Both the position numbers and the translations under genes were made by a program. 64,000 nt of DNA. It comes from Burkholderia cepacia GG4. GTDB taxonomy: Bacteria > Pseudomonadota > Gammaproteobacteria > Burkholderiales > Burkholderiaceae. The DNA lies in contig NC_018513.1 of NCBI RefSeq assembly GCF_000292915.1, forward strand, positions 2,790,001 to 2,854,000, written 5' to 3'. The notes beneath the pieces are model-generated. The model did no database searches. It had not been told where the DNA came from and worked only from the letters and a program-made list of their open reading frames with translations. Within the stretch, counting starts at the first letter, position 1. Each line of letters opens with the position of its first letter. Shown one piece after another: positions 63,878 to 64,000 of this stretch.

Positions 63878-64000
63878 ATGATCCCCGGCGAAATCCTCAC
63901 CGACGACGGCGAGCACGAACTGAACGCGGGCCGCGCGACGCTGACGCTCGTCGTCGCGAACACCGGCGACCGCCCGGTGCAGGTCGGCTCGCATTACCAC
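63878..64000 (+). CDS. ureB: Urease beta subunit (cut by window end)
   Basis: The first 41 residues are present: [19 protein letters not shown], then [13 protein letters not shown], the UreB N-terminal signature. The remainder is beyond the window. It is followed in other genomes by ureC, the nickel-binding alpha subunit. Confidence 0.95.
   Translation, partial: MIPGEILTDDGEHELNAGRATLTLVVANTGDRPVQVGSHYH

Overview
The window looks like chromosome 1 of a Burkholderia species, most likely of the Burkholderia cepacia complex. It is GC-rich with strong C/G third-position codon bias. Telling markers are the zwf-pgl-(glk-hexR fusion) cluster beside a divergent glucose ABC transporter, the ribDE-ribBX-ribH-nusB cluster, and urtABCDE next to ureDAB. 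Species identity is inferred from gene order and protein resemblance; no search was run.

Layout. 1-3.2 kb: start of ftsK (minus), trxB, an Smr-domain gene and a TRIC-type channel. 3.3-12.3 kb: a carbohydrate regulon, with gtsABCD on minus and zwf-pgl-glk/hexR on plus, sharing an intergenic region that carries a perfect HexR-type palindrome. 12.3-22 kb: a Bcr/CflA exporter (minus), an EVE-like protein, hemL, and riboflavin genes (ribD, ribE, a RibB with a degenerate RibA domain, ribH) with nusB, then an aminotransferase. 22-29.4 kb: lytic transglycosylase, ubiD, LysE exporter, a Pro/Tyr/Gly-rich secreted protein, DUF2520, YggT, and crcB with a DUF190 gene.

29.4-44 kb is more accessory. It holds an S53 protease that lacks the usual pro-domain and a mosaic scar made of three truncated genes (Lrp, PHP phosphoesterase, sirtuin). 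A Nudix hydrolase, a DeoR regulator and a split chromate transporter follow. A LysR-controlled operon encodes an MFS carrier, a CaiB CoA-transferase and a methylmalonyl-CoA decarboxylase-like enzyme. An ArgO/LysE exporter remnant, a GABA-type permease, a GlxA-type regulator and a cupin complete the region.

44-49.4 kb: tRNA-Gly(CCC), then a ureide/purine cluster with an MFS carrier, two 5-hydroxyisourate hydrolases (one with an export signal), a deaminase, a divergent LysR regulator and uraD. 49.4-55.6 kb is housekeeping: trmB with a promoter-terminator pair upstream, uppP, a lipoprotein, a YkgJ-type protein, hemN, pcm and a rhodanese. 55.6-64 kb: a decayed class III aminotransferase, then the urea uptake operon urtABCDE and the start of the urease cluster (ureD, ureA, ureB cut by the window end). 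Both urtA and ureA have sigma-54 -24/-12 promoters, and NtrC-like dyads lie upstream of ureA. Urea uptake and hydrolysis are therefore probably switched on together under nitrogen limitation.

Most transcription units end in clear intrinsic terminators, several of them bidirectional between convergent genes. No insertion sequence, integrase, CRISPR array or rRNA was seen.
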